This document shows positions 5,348 through 6,890 of a stretch of DNA of 6,890 nucleotides, piece after piece. Within the stretch, counting starts at the first letter, position 1. Every line of letters starts with the position of its first letter. The position numbers and the translations under genes were made by a program. Origin of the DNA: Deltaproteobacteria bacterium (GTDB lineage: Bacteria; Desulfobacterota; Dissulfuribacteria; Dissulfuribacterales; QOAL01); the NCBI GenBank assembly GCA_027068235.1, contig JAMOUE010000318.1:1-6890 (forward strand). Reading direction: 5' to 3'. The notes beneath the pieces were generated by a model. The model did no database searches and was not told the origin of the DNA. It saw only the letters and a program-made list of their open reading frames with translations.

Positions 5348-6716
5348 GGTATTGGTTATTGATGACGAACAAGGTTTTTGCGAACTGCTGGAGAGCGTGC
5401 TTCAAAGGCAAGGCTTTCAAGTGGTAACTACTACTGCTCCAGAAAAAGCCATAGATATCATTGAGGAAGAAGAGATAGATCTTGTCTTTTTGGATTATAA
5501 GATGCCTTCTTGTGACGGTATAACCTTGCTTAAACGTATAAAAGAGTATGATGAGAATATTGTCGTAATAATGATAACGGCTTATGGGAGTATCGAAACA
5601 GCTGTAGAGGCCATGAAATATGGCGCTTACGATTTTATTACAAAACCATTTCAAAAGGATGATCTTATTCGCCTTACCCAAAAAGCGTGGGATAAAAGAA
5701 AGATTATGGTTGAGATGTCCCATCTTCGTGAGGAGATACAGGAACGTTACAGCTTTAATAATATTATAGGAAAGAGTAAGCCCATGCAGGATTTGTTTGA
5801 GCTTATCCGGCGGGCAGCTAAAAGTAAATGCACCGTGGTAATTCAAGGAGAAAGCGGTACTGGTAAGGAGCTTGTTGCCAAGGCGATCCACTACAACAGT
5901 CCTAGAAAACATAAAAAGATCGTCTGTGTAAATGCAGCAACATTACAGGATACTTTGCTTGAGTCACAATTATTTGGTCATGTAAAAGGTGCCTTCACAG
6001 GAGCTTATAAAGCCCAAAAAGGATTCTTCGAGATTGCAGATGGAGGTACACTGTTTCTTGACGAAATCGCCGAAATAAGTCCTGCTATACAGGCAAAGCT
6101 TTTGAGGGTGCTTCAAGAACGAGAGATTGTACCCCTTGGAAGTACGACCCCAATAAAGGTCGATGTAAGGCTGCTGGTTGCAACCAACCAAGATCTCAAA
6201 AAGGTCATGGAGGAAAAGAAGTTCAGAGAAGATCTCTACTATAGGCTTAATGTGCTTACAATCACCATCCCACCTTTACGAGAGCGTGTAGAGGATATAC
6301 CTCTACTTGCCATGCACTTTTTGAAAAAATATGCAAAAGAGGCTGAAAAAGAGATAAATGGTTTCACTCCCATGGCCATGGAACTTCTTTGTAGCTATCC
6401 GTGGCCAGGAAATGTAAGGGAGTTGGAAAATGTCATTGAAGCGGCTGTTTCATTAGAGACGTCAGATACTATTACTACACGCTATCTTAACTATGATGGC
6501 AGGCTGTCTTCCCTTCCAAAGGGCATAAAGTTTATCGAAGATGATAAAATGGTACCATATGTCGATGCCAAAAGACGTTTTGAAAAGGAATATATACTTA
6601 CTGCTCTTGAAAGGTGTAAGGGAAACGTGAGTTTGGCAGCAAAACAGACGGGTATTATAAGGACAAATTTTTATAAAAAGCTAAAAAAGCTAGATATAAA
6701 GCTAAAAAAAGATTGA
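5331..6716 (+). CDS. NtrC-family sigma-54-dependent response regulator
   Basis: A 461-residue transcription activator with the full three-domain layout and normal family length. Receiver domain (about 5-120): acidic Asp11-Asp12, phospho-acceptor Asp55 in FLDYKMP, Thr83 and Lys105. AAA+ domain (about 144-370): Walker A GESGTGKE (173-180), the sigma-54-contacting loop GAFTGA (220-225), Walker B TLFLDEI (240-246), sensor segment VRLLVATN (279-286), the FREDLYYRLNV arginine region (298-308) and WPGNVREL (358-365). A Fis-type helix-turn-helix fills about 415-460 (ALERCKGNVSLAAKQTGI region) and ends in a lysine-rich tail. The intact GAFTGA means it can work with sigma-54 RNA polymerase. It is predicted to be phosphorylated by the kinase encoded just upstream, whose gene it overlaps by 17 bp. 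Its closest named subfamily (AtoC/ZraR/HydG-like) cannot be told from motifs alone, so no symbol is given. No sigma-54 promoter was found in the flanking gaps. Confidence 0.97.
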   Translation: MKQMGKVLVIDDEQGFCELLESVLQRQGFQVVTTTAPEKAIDIIEEEEIDLVFLDYKMPSCDGITLLKRIKEYDENIVVIMITAYGSIETAVEAMKYGAYDFITKPFQKDDLIRLTQKAWDKRKIMVEMSHLREEIQERYSFNNIIGKSKPMQDLFELIRRAAKSKCTVVIQGESGTGKELVAKAIHYNSPRKHKKIVCVNAATLQDTLLESQLFGHVKGAFTGAYKAQKGFFEIADGGTLFLDEIAEISPAIQAKLLRVLQEREIVPLGSTTPIKVDVRLLVATNQDLKKVMEEKKFREDLYYRLNVLTITIPPLRERVEDIPLLAMHFLKKYAKEAEKEINGFTPMAMELLCSYPWPGNVRELENVIEAAVSLETSDTITTRYLNYDGRLSSLPKGIKFIEDDKMVPYVDAKRRFEKEYILTALERCKGNVSLAAKQTGIIRTNFYKKLKKLDIKLKKD

Positions 6717-6790
6717 TATACATCTTATCCCTCATTTCTCTATAGAAGTCCATTCTAATATTGTCATTTCTTTCCCTTTAAATTTCATTT

Positions 6791-6810
6791 ATTATTTACA
6801 ATTATTTACA
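6791..6810. repeat. Perfect 10-bp tandem duplication
   Basis: ATTATTTACA occurs twice in direct contact (6791-6800 and 6801-6810). The TTTACA within each copy looks like a -35 hexamer (five of six bases), but no -10 box follows at 16-18 bp from either. Slippage in AT-rich DNA is the simplest origin. Confidence 0.6.
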
Positions 6811-6824
6811 AACAAAGCTACTAA

Positions 6825-6842
6825 AGATTGTCTATAGATTGT
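6825..6842. repeat. AGATTGT direct repeat in 11-bp phase
   Basis: AGATTGT occurs at 6825-6831 and 6836-6842, 11 bp apart, with an 8-bp palindrome TCTATAGA (6831-6838) between and across the copies. The one-turn spacing would put both on the same face of the helix, as for a protein-binding site, but the DNA is so AT-rich that chance is likely. Confidence 0.3.
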
Positions 6843-6844
6843 AT

Positions 6845-6879
6845 AAAATTGCTCTTATAGAAGCTGTAGCATTTTTTTT
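6845..6879 (+). terminator. Weak terminator-like hairpin after the regulator gene
   Basis: AAAATTGCT (6845-6853) pairs with AGCATTTTT (6868-6876), with one T-T mismatch (6849 with 6872) and a 14-nt loop, and the right arm runs into eight T (6872-6879). The only strong core is four base pairs (TGCT/AGCA) with two G-C pairs, so the hairpin is weak. Its place, about 130 bp after the last stop codon of four co-directional genes, fits an end-of-operon terminator. Confidence 0.3.
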
Positions 6880-6890
6880 ACATACTGTAT

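Larger units (their letters stand above)
6717..6890. other. AT-rich noncoding end of the window
   Basis: No gene is visible on either strand. The + strand has no GG dinucleotide here, so no + strand sigma-54 promoter is possible; the few GG on the other strand lack GC at the right distance. It holds a 10-bp tandem duplication (6791-6810), a 7-bp repeat in 11-bp phase (6825-6842) and a weak terminator-like structure (6845-6879). It probably holds the 3' end of the regulator mRNA and perhaps control DNA of a gene outside the window. Confidence 0.5.

Noticed and set aside
5298..5912. Long open frame of 204 codons on the - strand
   Set aside because: It lies opposite the regulator gene, whose receiver and AAA+ motifs are unmistakable; the product is a mix of hydrophobic and His/Tyr-rich sequence with no domain.

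Overview
The window carries four large genes, all on the + strand and head to tail. All four are signal-transduction proteins; there is no metabolic gene, RNA gene, mobile element or CRISPR array. The DNA is AT-rich (roughly 40% GC by eye). Spacing is tight, Shine-Dalgarno (SD) sequences are of the Gram-negative type, and the pair made of a histidine kinase and a sigma-54 activator is in the style common in Deltaproteobacteria/Desulfobacterota. That makes a Gram-negative, probably deltaproteobacterial-type host the best guess. It is an inference from style, not from a marker gene.

Layout. Positions 1-301 are a leader with no long gene. It holds a spaced direct repeat (10-43), a candidate 30-codon mini-cistron (213-305) whose stop overlaps the next start codon as ATGA, and a 7-bp hairpin (267-287). 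The first gene (302-2500) encodes a membrane receptor with an extracytoplasmic CHASE2 domain, three further membrane helices, a GAF-like cytoplasmic segment and a C-terminal HD-GYP domain with some catalytic positions changed. The second gene (2491-3702) overlaps it by 10 bp and encodes an exported FecR-domain protein with a His/Ser-rich tail of about 100 residues. A 109-bp gap (3703-3811) with small nested palindromes follows. Next come a two-transmembrane HisKA-type kinase (3812-5347) and, overlapping it by 17 bp, an NtrC-family response regulator (5331-6716) with intact receiver, AAA+ and Fis-type HTH domains. The end (6717-6890) is a noncoding AT-rich tail with short tandem repeats and a weak terminator-like structure.

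How it may work together (inference). The CHASE2/HD-GYP receptor and the FecR protein are translationally coupled, and their sensory parts both lie outside the cytoplasm, so they may sense or respond to the same envelope cue. The HD-GYP output points to cyclic-di-GMP signalling, although the altered residues leave its activity in doubt. The kinase/regulator pair would phosphorylate Asp55 of the regulator and drive sigma-54-dependent transcription. No sigma-54 promoter was found in the three noncoding stretches here, so its targets are probably elsewhere. The four genes may form one system or two neighbouring two-gene units. The most interesting points are the His-rich tail on the FecR protein, the degenerate HD-GYP domain next to FecR, the ATGA mini-cistron, and an open alternative frame running from the end of the FecR gene into the kinase gene.
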